From NCBI GenBank assembly GCA_036271875.1, contig DATAZU010000002.1, forward strand, positions 62,001 to 126,000: a stretch of DNA of 64,000 bases, written 5' to 3'. Origin of the DNA: Galbitalea sp036271875 (GTDB taxonomy: Bacteria; Actinomycetota; Actinomycetes; Actinomycetales; Microbacteriaceae). Each line of letters starts with the position of its first letter. Position 1 is the stretch's first letter. Made by a program: the position numbers and the translations under genes. The notes under the pieces are model-generated. The model made no database searches. It had not been told where the DNA came from and was given only the letters and a program-made list of their open reading frames with translations. Positions 49,159 to 57,380 of this stretch are shown here, in pieces.

Positions 49159-51651
49159 ATGAAGCGGGGGCGGCTGCGGGTGCTGCTCGGAGCCGCCCCG
49201 GGTGTCGGCAAGACCTTTGCGATGCTCGAGGAGGGCACCCGGCTGAAGCACGAGGGCAGGGACGTCGTCGTCGCGGTCGTGGAGACCCACGGCCGTGCCG
49301 CGACGGCTGCACTGCTCAAAGGCAAGGAGGTCATCCTTCGTCGGATGGTCAGGCACCGGGGCGTGGAACTATCGGAAATGGATCTTGACGCGGCTATAGC
49401 TCGCCATCCGGACGTCGCGCTCGTGGACGAACTCGCCCACACCAACGCGCCGGGCTCCCGCAACGAGAAACGCTGGCAGGACGTTGAAGATCTGCTGGAT
49501 GCCGGGATCGACGTTCTGTCGACCGTCAACGTTCAACACATCGAATCTCTCCGGGACGTGGTCGAACAGATCACCGGTGCGCCGCAGCGGGAGACGGTTC
49601 CCGACGCAATGCTGCGCAAGGCTGACCAGATTCAGGTCATCGATCTCGCACCGCAATCGCTGAGAGATCGACTCGCCGAAGGTCACGTCTATCCGGCCAA
49701 TCGCATCGACGCTGCGCTGTCCAACTACTTCCGGCTCGGCAACCTCACCGCCCTTCGCGAGCTTGCCCTTCTCTGGCTGGCGGATGAGGTTGACACCGCG
49801 CTCAAGGCATACCGAACCGAGCAGGGCATCGACAGCAAGTGGGAGGCACGTGAACGCGTGGTCGTCGCGCTGACCGGTGGACCCGAGGGCGAGACCCTCG
49901 TCCGGCGCGGTGCACGCATCGCGGCGCGATCGGCGGGCGGCGAGCTCATCGCGGTCCACATCACGACGCAGGATGGGCTGAGCGAGGCACACCCCGGCGC
50001 GCTGACGGCGCAGCGATCGCTCACCGAAAAGCTGGGCGGCACCTACCACCAGGTGATCGGCAACGACATCCCCAGGGCGCTGGTGGATTTTGCCAAGGGA
50101 CTCAACGCGACCCAGCTGGTCATCGGCGTGAGTCGGCGCAGTCGTCTGTCGGCCGCCCTCACCGGGCCCGGGACCGCCTCAACCGTCATCCGTGAGTCTG
50201 GCGCGATCGACGTACACATCGTGAACCACGCCGCGGCCGGAGGCCGATTCGCGCTTCCGCGCGCCGGCGGGGCACTGACCCTCAAGCGGCGAATCATTGG
50301 AGCGATCGTCGCCCTGGTTGGCGGCCCCATCGTCACTGGCGTCCTGTTTCTTTCGCGAAGCCCCGACTCGCTGACAGCCGACGTACTCGGCTTCCAATTC
50401 CTCGTCGTGCTCGTCGCGCTGATCGGGGGCATCTGGCCAGCGCTCTTCGCGGCCGTGCTGTCGGGTCTGACCCTCGACTTTGTCTTTGTGATGCCCTATT
50501 ACAGCATCACGATCGCGGTGCCTCTGCACTTTGTCACGCTCATCCTGTACGTCGTCAACGCGATGCTCGTGAGCTACGTCGTCGATCAGGCAGCGCGACG
50601 GTCGAGGGCGGCACAACGCGCCCAGGCGGAGTCGGAACTCCTCGCGATGATCGCCGGAAGCGTGTTCCGGGGGCAGGATGCCCTTCAGGCACTGCTCGCC
50701 CGCACCAGGGAATCCTTCTCGCTGACCTGCGTTCGCCTGCTCTCTACGACCGGCGAGGTTTTGTTCTCGGACGGCGTGCCCCACGAAAACGATAACGTCG
50801 TCGCGATCGCGGCGGGTGAGCGCGGAACGCTCGAGCTGCACGGGGCCGACCTGCAGGCATCCGAACGCCGTCTCCTGAGCGTCATTGCGGCCCAGATCGA
50901 CGCCGCGCTCGAATACCGCGATCTCTCCAGGACCGCGAGCGAGGTGGGGCCGCTTGCGGAGGTCGACCGCGTGCGGAGCGCACTCCTCGCCGCCGTCGGT
51001 CACGACCTGCGCCGGCCCCTTGCCGCGGCAACTGCAGCGGTCACCGGGCTCCGCTCCCCGGGAATCGTGTGGTCCGATGCCGATCGGGACGAACTGCTCG
51101 CGACCGCGCAGGAGAGCCTCGAATCACTCTCCGCGCTGGTCACCAACCTGCTGGATGTGACACGTCTCCAGGCCGGTGCGCTCGCCGTTTCTGCGCATCC
51201 GGTTGAGGTCGCCGAAGTGGTACTGCCTGCGCTTGATGAGTTGGACCTTGGTCCGGCGGATGTCGAGCTCGACCTTGCGCCGGACCTTCCGCCGGTGGTC
51301 GCTGACGCCGGCCTCCTGCAACGGGTGATTGTCAATCTGCTCGACAACGCGAGGCGTTTCTCGCCGAAAGACAGGACCGTTCGCGTCTCGGCCAGCACGT
51401 TCGCGGGTTCGGTTGAGATTCGAATTGCCGACCGGGGCCCCGGGGTCGAGGAAGAGCGCCGCCAGGACATCTTCGTGCCGTTTCAGCGGCTGGGCGACAC
51501 CGATAACCTCACCGGTCTCGGACTTGGACTCGCCCTGTCGAAGGGCTTCACGGAGGGAATGGGCGGCACGCTTGAAGCCGAGGAAACGCCGGGTGGTGGT
51601 CTGTCGATGGTGATCACGCTTCCCACCATCGATACCAAGGGCAACGGTTAG
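49159..51651 (+). CDS. kdpD: Sensor kinase KdpD
   Basis: 830 residues. N-terminal KdpD domain with Walker A GAAPGVGKTFAML (about 10-22), then a Usp-like domain (230-355), four close membrane helices (about 375-480), a GAF-like domain, and the kinase with His615 in AVGHDLRRPLAAA. ATP lid: GPGVEEE, LGLGLALSKG. It senses low K+ and phosphorylates KdpE. All modules are present and in usual order. It is 5 bp from kdpC and 6 bp from kdpE, so kdpFABCDE is one transcript. Confidence 0.97.
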   Translation: MKRGRLRVLLGAAPGVGKTFAMLEEGTRLKHEGRDVVVAVVETHGRAATAALLKGKEVILRRMVRHRGVELSEMDLDAAIARHPDVALVDELAHTNAPGSRNEKRWQDVEDLLDAGIDVLSTVNVQHIESLRDVVEQITGAPQRETVPDAMLRKADQIQVIDLAPQSLRDRLAEGHVYPANRIDAALSNYFRLGNLTALRELALLWLADEVDTALKAYRTEQGIDSKWEARERVVVALTGGPEGETLVRRGARIAARSAGGELIAVHITTQDGLSEAHPGALTAQRSLTEKLGGTYHQVIGNDIPRALVDFAKGLNATQLVIGVSRRSRLSAALTGPGTASTVIRESGAIDVHIVNHAAAGGRFALPRAGGALTLKRRIIGAIVALVGGPIVTGVLFLSRSPDSLTADVLGFQFLVVLVALIGGIWPALFAAVLSGLTLDFVFVMPYYSITIAVPLHFVTLILYVVNAMLVSYVVDQAARRSRAAQRAQAESELLAMIAGSVFRGQDALQALLARTRESFSLTCVRLLSTTGEVLFSDGVPHENDNVVAIAAGERGTLELHGADLQASERRLLSVIAAQIDAALEYRDLSRTASEVGPLAEVDRVRSALLAAVGHDLRRPLAAATAAVTGLRSPGIVWSDADRDELLATAQESLESLSALVTNLLDVTRLQAGALAVSAHPVEVAEVVLPALDELDLGPADVELDLAPDLPPVVADAGLLQRVIVNLLDNARRFSPKDRTVRVSASTFAGSVEIRIADRGPGVEEERRQDIFVPFQRLGDTDNLTGLGLGLALSKGFTEGMGGTLEAEETPGGGLSMVITLPTIDTKGNG

Positions 51652-51657
51652 ACGAGC

Positions 51658-52368
51658 ATGCGCATCCTAATCGCCGACGACGACCCGCAGATTCTGCGGG
51701 CGCTCAAGGTCACGCTGCGCGCCCGGGGGTACGACATCGTGACAGCGGGCGACGGCGCCGAGGCACTTGATTCGGCCGCGCAGCACCACCCGGATCTCGT
51801 CATGCTTGACCTCGGTATGCCGAGACTCGACGGCGTTGAGGTCATCCATGGCCTCCGCGGCTGGACCCAGGTGCCCATCCTCGTCGTTTCGGGTCGAACA
51901 GATGCCGCAGACAAGGTGGACGCCCTCGACGCGGGGGCCGACGACTACGTCACCAAACCGTTTGCGATCGACGAGCTCCTGGCCAGGATCCGTGCGCTAA
52001 CCCGGCGCGTCGTCGCGCCGGGGGATGAGCCCGTTGTGACATTTGGTTCGATCAGCGTCGATTTTTCGGCCAAGCAGGTTCTGCGCCGAATGGGCAAACG
52101 GTCCGAGAGTGTTCGGCTAACGCCGACGGAGTGGCGCATCCTCGAACTCCTCGTGCACAGCCCGGACAAACTGGTCACCCGCGAGACCCTGCTCACGCAG
52201 GTGTGGGGGCCGCACCACACCAGGGACACCGGTTACCTGAGACTGTATTTCGCCCAGCTCCGCAAGAAACTCGAACCCGTTCCGTCCGAGCCGCGATACC
52301 TCGTCACGGTGCTCGGAATGGGCTATCGCTTTTCCCGCGACGGCAAGTCTGATGGCGCGCAAAACTGA
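51658..52368 (+). CDS. kdpE: Response regulator KdpE
   Basis: 236 residues. Receiver: ADDDPQI, Asp51 in VMLDLGMP, VVSGRTDAADK, YVTKPFAIDEL. Winged helix: LTPTEWRILELLVHSP and recognition region TRDTGYLRLYFAQLRKKLE. It activates kdp at low K+. The CGTAAGG-N4-CGTNAGG pairs at 44366-44415, 44265-44314 and 41637-41654 are its likely sites, by position and 11-bp period. Confidence 0.96.
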   Translation: MRILIADDDPQILRALKVTLRARGYDIVTAGDGAEALDSAAQHHPDLVMLDLGMPRLDGVEVIHGLRGWTQVPILVVSGRTDAADKVDALDAGADDYVTKPFAIDELLARIRALTRRVVAPGDEPVVTFGSISVDFSAKQVLRRMGKRSESVRLTPTEWRILELLVHSPDKLVTRETLLTQVWGPHHTRDTGYLRLYFAQLRKKLEPVPSEPRYLVTVLGMGYRFSRDGKSDGAQN

Positions 52369-52387
52369 GTAGGCGAGGTAAATCGTC

Positions 52388-52891
52388 ATGAGTTCACTCT
52401 GGAAGCCGCTGGCGCTCGCTGTGGGGCCGCCTCGAGATCTCGGATCCGGCGCGTCGATCCGGAATGACCCGCTATCGACTTGAGGTATTCCCGCCCGGCA
52501 CCAATTCGGGTGATCGGCGCCAGTGGGAGCGGGCACGTGCCTGGCGAACCTGGGGAGCCGCGATCGCTCTGGTGGCCGGATTCCTGGTCGAAGGGTTTCG
52601 CCGGGGATGCCGCTCCCGCTGTACATCGCCGCCTGGTATTTCGGAGTCGTGATTTTCGAATTTCATCAAACCCGCCGCATGCGACGCTCGATCAGGAGTC
52701 TGGCGGTCGCGACAATCTCGTTTGGCGGGTCGCGCTACGTCGAGGGCGATTTCGGCCTTCTCGAAAGCTGCGTCGATCGGCTCGAGCAACTGCATGCGGG
52801 CTATCGGGATGGGCTTTTCACGCCACTCGACTATGAACTGCGCCGGGCCGACGTATACGAGCAATTGGCGCCCCAAACCGCGCGCAAGTAG
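52388..52891 (+). pseudogene. DUF6611-like membrane protein, broken by two frameshifts
   Basis: Three reading-frame blocks line up into one two-helix protein. Block 1 (52388 on) reads MSSLWKPLA. Block 2, in the next frame (about 52420-52600), reads LWGRLEISDPARRSGMTRYR, then LEVFPPGTN, ending in the helix WGAAIALVAGFLVEGF. Block 3, back in the first frame (from 52607), reads MPLPLYIAAWYFGVVIFEFH and continues to the TAG at 52891. The order WGRLEIS, RYRLEVFPPG, helix, helix is what I recall for DUF6611. The two shifts cancel. It could be a true pseudogene, or base errors in the assembly. Confidence 0.65.
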
Positions 52892-52893
52892 GC

Positions 52894-52915
52894 CTGTCCC
52901 CCCAACTGGGGACAG
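52894..52915 (+). terminator. Hairpin after the kdp operon and broken gene
   Basis: CTGTCCCC (52894-52901) and GGGGACAG (52908-52915) form a perfect 8-bp stem with a 6-nt loop, followed by T-containing sequence. It is the first good terminator after kdpE. Confidence 0.75.
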
Positions 52916-53229
52916 ACCTGTTTGAGGTTTAGTCGTCATAACAACGGCTCGAGTGAGTCCTGAAAGTAAGACAAGACGCCGACCCAGTGCGCCTGGTGCT
53001 GAAAGGGACTCATCGATGAGTTGCTCTAACTATTCGTACCCAGCGGTCAATTGGTTTTCTTCGGCGCGCTTCCGCAGCGCTCGCTCGTCTGGCCTCGGGT
53101 GCCTGGACCGGCGAGAGCTACCGGGTCCGTCCCCACGGCTCCAGTAGCCCGAGCGGCTGGGTCGTACCTGTTGCGATACCCCCGATCCGGCCGCTCGGTT
53201 CTTCTTCTTCTTACCGCAGCGACACAAGC
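52916..53229. other. Non-coding stretch ahead of the surface cluster
   Basis: I see no convincing gene. It holds a perfect 14-bp palindrome ACTCATCGATGAGT (53008-53021) that could be a regulator site. Open frames here are short and Arg/Ser-rich, without ribosome sites. Confidence 0.5.
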
Positions 53230-53344
53230 AATAACCACGGCAAGTAACCACAAATAACCACGGCAAGTAACCACAAATATTCCCGGCAAGTAACCACAAA
53301 TAACCACGGCAAGTAACCACAAATATTCCCGGCAAGTAGCCACA
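53230..53344. repeat. Five tandem 23-bp repeats upstream of the surface cluster
   Basis: Units at 53230, 53253, 53276, 53299 and 53322, each 23 bp and contiguous. Units 1, 2 and 4 start AATAACCACGGCAAG; units 3 and 5 start AATATTCCCGGCAAG. All share CGGCAAGTA(A/G)CCACA (two end in GCCACA or ACCACA). Two RTAACCAC half-sites per full unit. The array ends 44 bp before the first gene of the cluster. It is AT-richer than its surroundings. There are no spacers, so it is not CRISPR. Confidence 0.95.
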
Positions 53345-53388
53345 TCTCAATAAGTGATTTCCGAATCAGATCAGTAAGGAAGCACGAA

Positions 53389-54075
53389 ATGAACCTCAGA
53401 AACCTTCTCCACGGCAGGGCTCGCAACAAGGTCTTTGCCATCACCTCCGCCGGTCTCGTCGTCGGCGTTGGCGCAGCGATGACGCTGGCCACCTGGACCG
53501 ACACCGAATGGGATTTCGCCGGACTCGGTAACGTTCCCGGTCTCGGAACATCCACCTTCGTTGTGCAGCAGGATGCGAGCAACCCGTACACCGGAACCGA
53601 GTTCGGTAACTTCAACTCGAACCCGGGCAACTCGCTCACCTTCACCACGGGAGCGCTCGCGCTGTCTCCCGGCGTCTCCGTTGCGGCTCCCGTTGCGCTC
53701 GAAACCACCGCGCCATCCATCGCGGGAACACTTCAGCTCGAGGCCGCGGTGCCGGCGACGGGCGTGACCAGCAACGACACGACTAACCACCTGTGGAACG
53801 AGCTTCAGCTGCAGGTCGGCTGGGTGAGCACGACGCCGGGGGAGACCGTTCCGGACTGCACGACCTCGCTGGCGGGCTACACGTCGATCGTGCTCGACAC
53901 CACGACCACTCCCGGGCTCGGCGCAACGCCGGCCGTCGGGACTCAGGACCTCGAGGCGGCGAGCGGCAACACGCTGCACTACTGCTTCGTCGTCACCCTG
54001 CCAGCGGATGCTGACTCGTCGTACCAGGGCTTGACCGTGGCACCGGCGTGGCAGTTCTCGGCAGTCTCCGACTAG
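53389..54075 (+). CDS. Exported protein with SipW-type signal (TasA/alternate-signal class)
   Basis: 228 residues with GGAAGCACGAA before the ATG. The N-terminus is a membrane-directing signal of the alternate SipW class: basic LHGRARNKVF, hydrophobic AITSAGLVVGVGAAMTLATW, then the cleavage region TDTEWDFA. The mature part is Thr/Ser/Gly-rich beta-like, with two Cys (DCTTSL, HYCFVV) that may form a disulphide. Such proteins in Bacillus form TasA fibres. It is followed by its SipW-type peptidase. The surface-fibre role is inferred. Confidence 0.82.
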   Translation: MNLRNLLHGRARNKVFAITSAGLVVGVGAAMTLATWTDTEWDFAGLGNVPGLGTSTFVVQQDASNPYTGTEFGNFNSNPGNSLTFTTGALALSPGVSVAAPVALETTAPSIAGTLQLEAAVPATGVTSNDTTNHLWNELQLQVGWVSTTPGETVPDCTTSLAGYTSIVLDTTTTPGLGATPAVGTQDLEAASGNTLHYCFVVTLPADADSSYQGLTVAPAWQFSAVSD

Positions 54076-54113
54076 CCGCGCGAACACTCGTCGTCGATAA
54101 CCACCGACCTCAG

Positions 54114-54752
54114 ATGTCCACAGCGACAGTGAGGCATGCCCGCTCCCCGCGGGGCGGGCATGCCTTTACGGAACAGAATTCACGCGGTGCCGCGAAAAAC
54201 GGAACCCGGCGTGACCGAGTCAAGTCGGTCGTGCTCGGTGTCGCCGGGATCTCGGGAATGCTATGCATCCTCTGGGTGATCGTCGCGCTCGCCTTCGGCC
54301 TCACTGCCATCGTGTTCAAGACCGGCTCGATGGCTCCGACCATCCCGACTGGATCGCTCGCGATCACGCGCCCCATTACGGCAGCCGACATCAGGATCGG
54401 TGAGGTCGTCACCGTTCCGGTACCCGGTCAGGTGCTTCCGGTGACGCACCGCGTGGTCAGTGTGAGTGCAGATCCCGGTTCGTCGAACAGCCGAGTGCTC
54501 GTGCTTAAGGGCGACGACAACCGCACCCCGGATCAGATTCCCTACACCGTGAGCAAGGCGAAGATCGTGATCTTCTCGGTGCCCGTCGTTGGGACCATCC
54601 TCAGCTTGCTGCGCACACCGCTGTATCTCGGTGCCACCGTTCTGCTGGTCGCGGGACTGCTGTTCTGGGCCTTCTGGCCCGATAAGAACGCGCCTCGGTA
54701 CGCACGGAAAAACGCCACGATTTCATCCTCTTCTCGAAGGACAAGCGCATGA
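54114..54752 (+). CDS. sipW: SipW-type signal peptidase I
   Basis: 212 residues from ATG 54114 (start uncertain, because the hairpin at 54132-54165 falls in the first codons). One helix at about 42-64, then the catalytic Ser in FKTGSMAPTIPTGS, His in LPVTHRVVS and Asp in VLKGDDNRTPD; a second helix near the C-terminus. Ser/His without the Lys of bacterial type marks the ER/SipW class. It is predicted to cleave the alternate signals of its neighbours. The next gene overlaps its stop by 4 bp. Confidence 0.88.
   Translation: MSTATVRHARSPRGGHAFTEQNSRGAAKNGTRRDRVKSVVLGVAGISGMLCILWVIVALAFGLTAIVFKTGSMAPTIPTGSLAITRPITAADIRIGEVVTVPVPGQVLPVTHRVVSVSADPGSSNSRVLVLKGDDNRTPDQIPYTVSKAKIVIFSVPVVGTILSLLRTPLYLGATVLLVAGLLFWAFWPDKNAPRYARKNATISSSSRRTSA
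54132..54165 (+). terminator. Hairpin between the exported protein and the signal peptidase
   Basis: AGGCATGCCCGC (54132-54143) and GCGGGCATGCCT (54154-54165) pair perfectly over 12 bp, with an inner CCCC/GGGG, followed by TTTA. It lies just after the first gene of the cluster and in the first codons of the next frame, so it can act as a partial terminator (attenuator) between them. Confidence 0.7.
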
Positions 54753-55522
54753 CTCAAAAATCCGAACCAGTTCGGGATCGACGCGCGTGGGGACCGGCGC
54801 GAGTCGTCGCCCTCGCGGTCGCGAGCGTGATGATGGCGGGCGGGCTCAGTCTCGCCTCGGCCACGGCATATGCGGCGTTTGTCGCCGTGCCAACGGCGCA
54901 GGGCGCTCATCTGAAGTTGAGCTCGGACCCCAATCCGGTCGAGTTTCTCGACATGAGCCCGGGATCTGTCGACCACTGGCAGATCGATGCAAGCCTGGTC
55001 GACCCGAGTTCGACACTCACGCTCGCCTTTTCGAGGAACGGCGACCTGATCACCAATCCTCGAGGTCTGCGGGTCGAAGTCGATCGATGCGATCAGGTGT
55101 GGACGAACGTGAGCACCACCCCGGTGTGCGGCAGCGGAGAGGCCAACGTGATTGGTCCGGTCGCCGCGAGCGCCGTGAGTGAAGCCACGATTTTCGATCT
55201 GGCCGGTCTCACGAACGTGCACGACAAGTTCTTGCTCGTTACGCTGTCCATCCCGGACAGCGCGGCGGCCGAGGCCGACACCAGTCTCATGGGCATCACC
55301 GGAAACATCGGATTCGGTCTCACCGCGAGTGGTGACACTCCAACGTCGCCGGGTAGCCCGAGCTCACCTGGCAGCCCCGGTTCACCGGGCGGCCCCCTGG
55401 CCTTCACGGGCGTCGACATCCTCGGCCTCGTACTGCTCGCACTCGGAGCCCTCGGGCTCGGCGTAGTGCTCATGGGCGCCAGAAAAATACGTTTCGCGAA
55501 CGCCGGAAAGGCAAGCAAATGA
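54749..55522 (+). CDS. LAxTG-anchored surface protein
   Basis: 257 residues. N-terminal signal-like helix (VVALAVASVMMAGGLSLASA, then TAYAAFVAV). The C-terminus has a Pro/Ser/Gly linker (SPGSPSSPGSPGSPGGP), LAFTG, a hydrophobic helix and a basic tail MGARKIR. LAxTG with this tail is a sortase class E type sorting signal. No sortase gene is visible in this window. The start overlaps sipW and the stop overlaps the next gene by 4 bp, so the cluster is translationally coupled. Confidence 0.84.
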   Translation: MTQKSEPVRDRRAWGPARVVALAVASVMMAGGLSLASATAYAAFVAVPTAQGAHLKLSSDPNPVEFLDMSPGSVDHWQIDASLVDPSSTLTLAFSRNGDLITNPRGLRVEVDRCDQVWTNVSTTPVCGSGEANVIGPVAASAVSEATIFDLAGLTNVHDKFLLVTLSIPDSAAAEADTSLMGITGNIGFGLTASGDTPTSPGSPSSPGSPGSPGGPLAFTGVDILGLVLLALGALGLGVVLMGARKIRFANAGKASK

Positions 55523-57252
55523 ACCGACTGGGTACCCAGCTGCGCAAAGTCAGGACGGCGGGAGGGATCGCCGGACTGGCGATCACGGCCCTCGTTGCGG
55601 CATCCATTCCCGGGGTCGCTCTCACCAACGCGTCGTGGAATGACCAGGAGTTTGTGCACAGTGCGATCGGAACGGAAGACTGCTCGTCGGCGACAAACTT
55701 CACTACTCACGCGGCGGGCAAGCTGCTCAGTGGAACGATCCTTAACACGAATCTCGACAACGTGGCCGACCTGGACGGTGTCGTGGTCACGAACGGCCCG
55801 AGTGGCATCGGTGTTCTCCCTTCGAACACCCCAAGCCTTGGTGCCGATGCGTACGCAAATCCATTGGACGTGTCGGCGCTGAACAGCGTCAACCTGTCTC
55901 TCGGATCACTGCTTCAGTTGCCACTCGACACCAAGTTGGGAGTGGTGGGTCAGTACGCGCAGGCGCACACGAATGGCAACTCGACGGGCGCCTCCGGCGC
56001 TATTACGGACTCGGGCGGCATCGCGCTGAGCAATGACACGCCATCGCCGTCGGTTCCGACCTTCGCGACGCTGGACCTCAGTACCGTACTGAACGATCTG
56101 GATCTCAGTAGCGTAAGCAATCTCGCGGGGCTGAAGGTGACGCTCGGCGCGGTTTCGTCGGACGAAACGCTGTATGGATGTGACGCGCTCTGGCAGCGGG
56201 ACATCGCGGCGAACCTGACCCGCGGCTACCACATCGCTGGTCTGACCACGACCGTGGACTCGCCTCTTGTCGGTCTGCTCACCACGAAAGTCCAGGGTGC
56301 GACAACCGATCTCGGCAACGCTGTCGAGAACATCAGCTCGCTCCAGGGCGATGTCGTGGACGGTATTACCGGCCCGCTAAATGGTCTCCTGAGCGTGCTC
56401 GGCCTCGGAACGGTGTCAGCGACGCTGTCGGCGTCTGCGGACTTCAGCGGGGTGAACAGCGTTCTTGGTGAACCGATTGCCGACAGCAATGGGATCGTCA
56501 GTATTGACCTGGCGGACGGCACGATCACCATCAATACGGCCGCACTGTTCGACAGCGCGAACGGGCTTAACGAGCAGGACCCGAATACGCAGTTGCTGAT
56601 CAACTCCACGATGATCAACGCCCTCACGGCGGCGGTGACTTCGGCGCTGGATGACTACATCGCGGATGTGAACACGGCCCTGCAGGCCGCGATCGCTGCG
56701 GTCGAGGTCAACGTCAGCCTGTCGATTCCGCTCAGCGCTCTCGGTGGTGGAGGAATAACGGTGACTGGTACAAACCTGAAGCTGTCATCGCTTCTTGATG
56801 GCACAGCGCAGCTGTCCTCGTCGATCAGCTGCACGTTCCTTCCCGCGGTGTGTGCCCTCGCGGAGGGCACGCTGGGCGGGCTGCTCGATGGAACGCTCGC
56901 GGCGTTGGATGTTCCGATCGGCACCGTAGTCGACAACTCACTCACCTCGACCGTGACGGGCCTCGTGAACACGCTGCAGGGAGTGACGGCAAGCGTCGTG
57001 ACGCTTCTCAGCAGCGTGACGACCGGGCTGTTCAGCCCATCGTCGCTGTCGATCCTGATCAACGCGCAGAACGCGCCGCATCCGGCAAACGGGAATCCGC
57101 TGCCGAGTTGGGCAGCGCTCCTGCCGGGACCGAGCGCGTCGCCATATAAGACGGGGCAGTACGACATCTCCGCGTTGCAGATCTCCATCGCCGGCGTACT
57201 CACGCTTGACCTCGCCCACTCGTCAGTGGGGAGCAACAACTTGACACCCTAG
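55519..57252 (+). CDS. Choice-of-anchor G family secreted protein
   Basis: 577 residues, ATG overlapping the previous stop. N-terminal signal of the same alternate type as the first gene (LAITALVAASIPGVALTNAS, then WNDQEFVHSAIGTEDCS). The rest is low-charge, Ser/Thr/Leu-rich, with repeated beta-like blocks and Asn/Asp steps, matching the choice-of-anchor G proteins I recall from actinomycetes. A Cys pair lies near residues 435-443 (ISCTFLPAVCALAEG). A 13-bp stem terminator follows (57261-57295). Confidence 0.8.
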   Translation: MNRLGTQLRKVRTAGGIAGLAITALVAASIPGVALTNASWNDQEFVHSAIGTEDCSSATNFTTHAAGKLLSGTILNTNLDNVADLDGVVVTNGPSGIGVLPSNTPSLGADAYANPLDVSALNSVNLSLGSLLQLPLDTKLGVVGQYAQAHTNGNSTGASGAITDSGGIALSNDTPSPSVPTFATLDLSTVLNDLDLSSVSNLAGLKVTLGAVSSDETLYGCDALWQRDIAANLTRGYHIAGLTTTVDSPLVGLLTTKVQGATTDLGNAVENISSLQGDVVDGITGPLNGLLSVLGLGTVSATLSASADFSGVNSVLGEPIADSNGIVSIDLADGTITINTAALFDSANGLNEQDPNTQLLINSTMINALTAAVTSALDDYIADVNTALQAAIAAVEVNVSLSIPLSALGGGGITVTGTNLKLSSLLDGTAQLSSSISCTFLPAVCALAEGTLGGLLDGTLAALDVPIGTVVDNSLTSTVTGLVNTLQGVTASVVTLLSSVTTGLFSPSSLSILINAQNAPHPANGNPLPSWAALLPGPSASPYKTGQYDISALQISIAGVLTLDLAHSSVGSNNLTP

Positions 57253-57260
57253 CAAGCGCG

Positions 57261-57295
57261 GCCGACGGGGCGGATGAGCCACCCGCCCCGTCGGC
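57261..57295 (+). terminator. Hairpin ending the surface operon
   Basis: GCCGACGGGGCGG (57261-57273) and CCGCCCCGTCGGC (57283-57295) are a perfect 13-bp stem, 9-nt loop, 8 bp after the stop of the choice-of-anchor gene. It separates the surface genes from the sigma-factor fusion gene. Confidence 0.8.
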
Positions 57296-57380
57296 TTCGC
57301 ACCCGATGCCGGTTTGACGTCGGCTTTCGGGGTATTCATGTCCGCTCGTTCTTCACTCTCTGACAGGTAGAGGTAGAAAA

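Noticed and set aside
53230..53344. CRISPR array
   Set aside because: The 23-bp units are contiguous with no spacers and no cas genes are near.
53030..53350. Minus-strand 106-codon frame with repeated Cys-Gly-Tyr-Leu
   Set aside because: The repetitive peptide is only the translation of the 23-bp repeats; there is no ribosome site and it runs against the operon.
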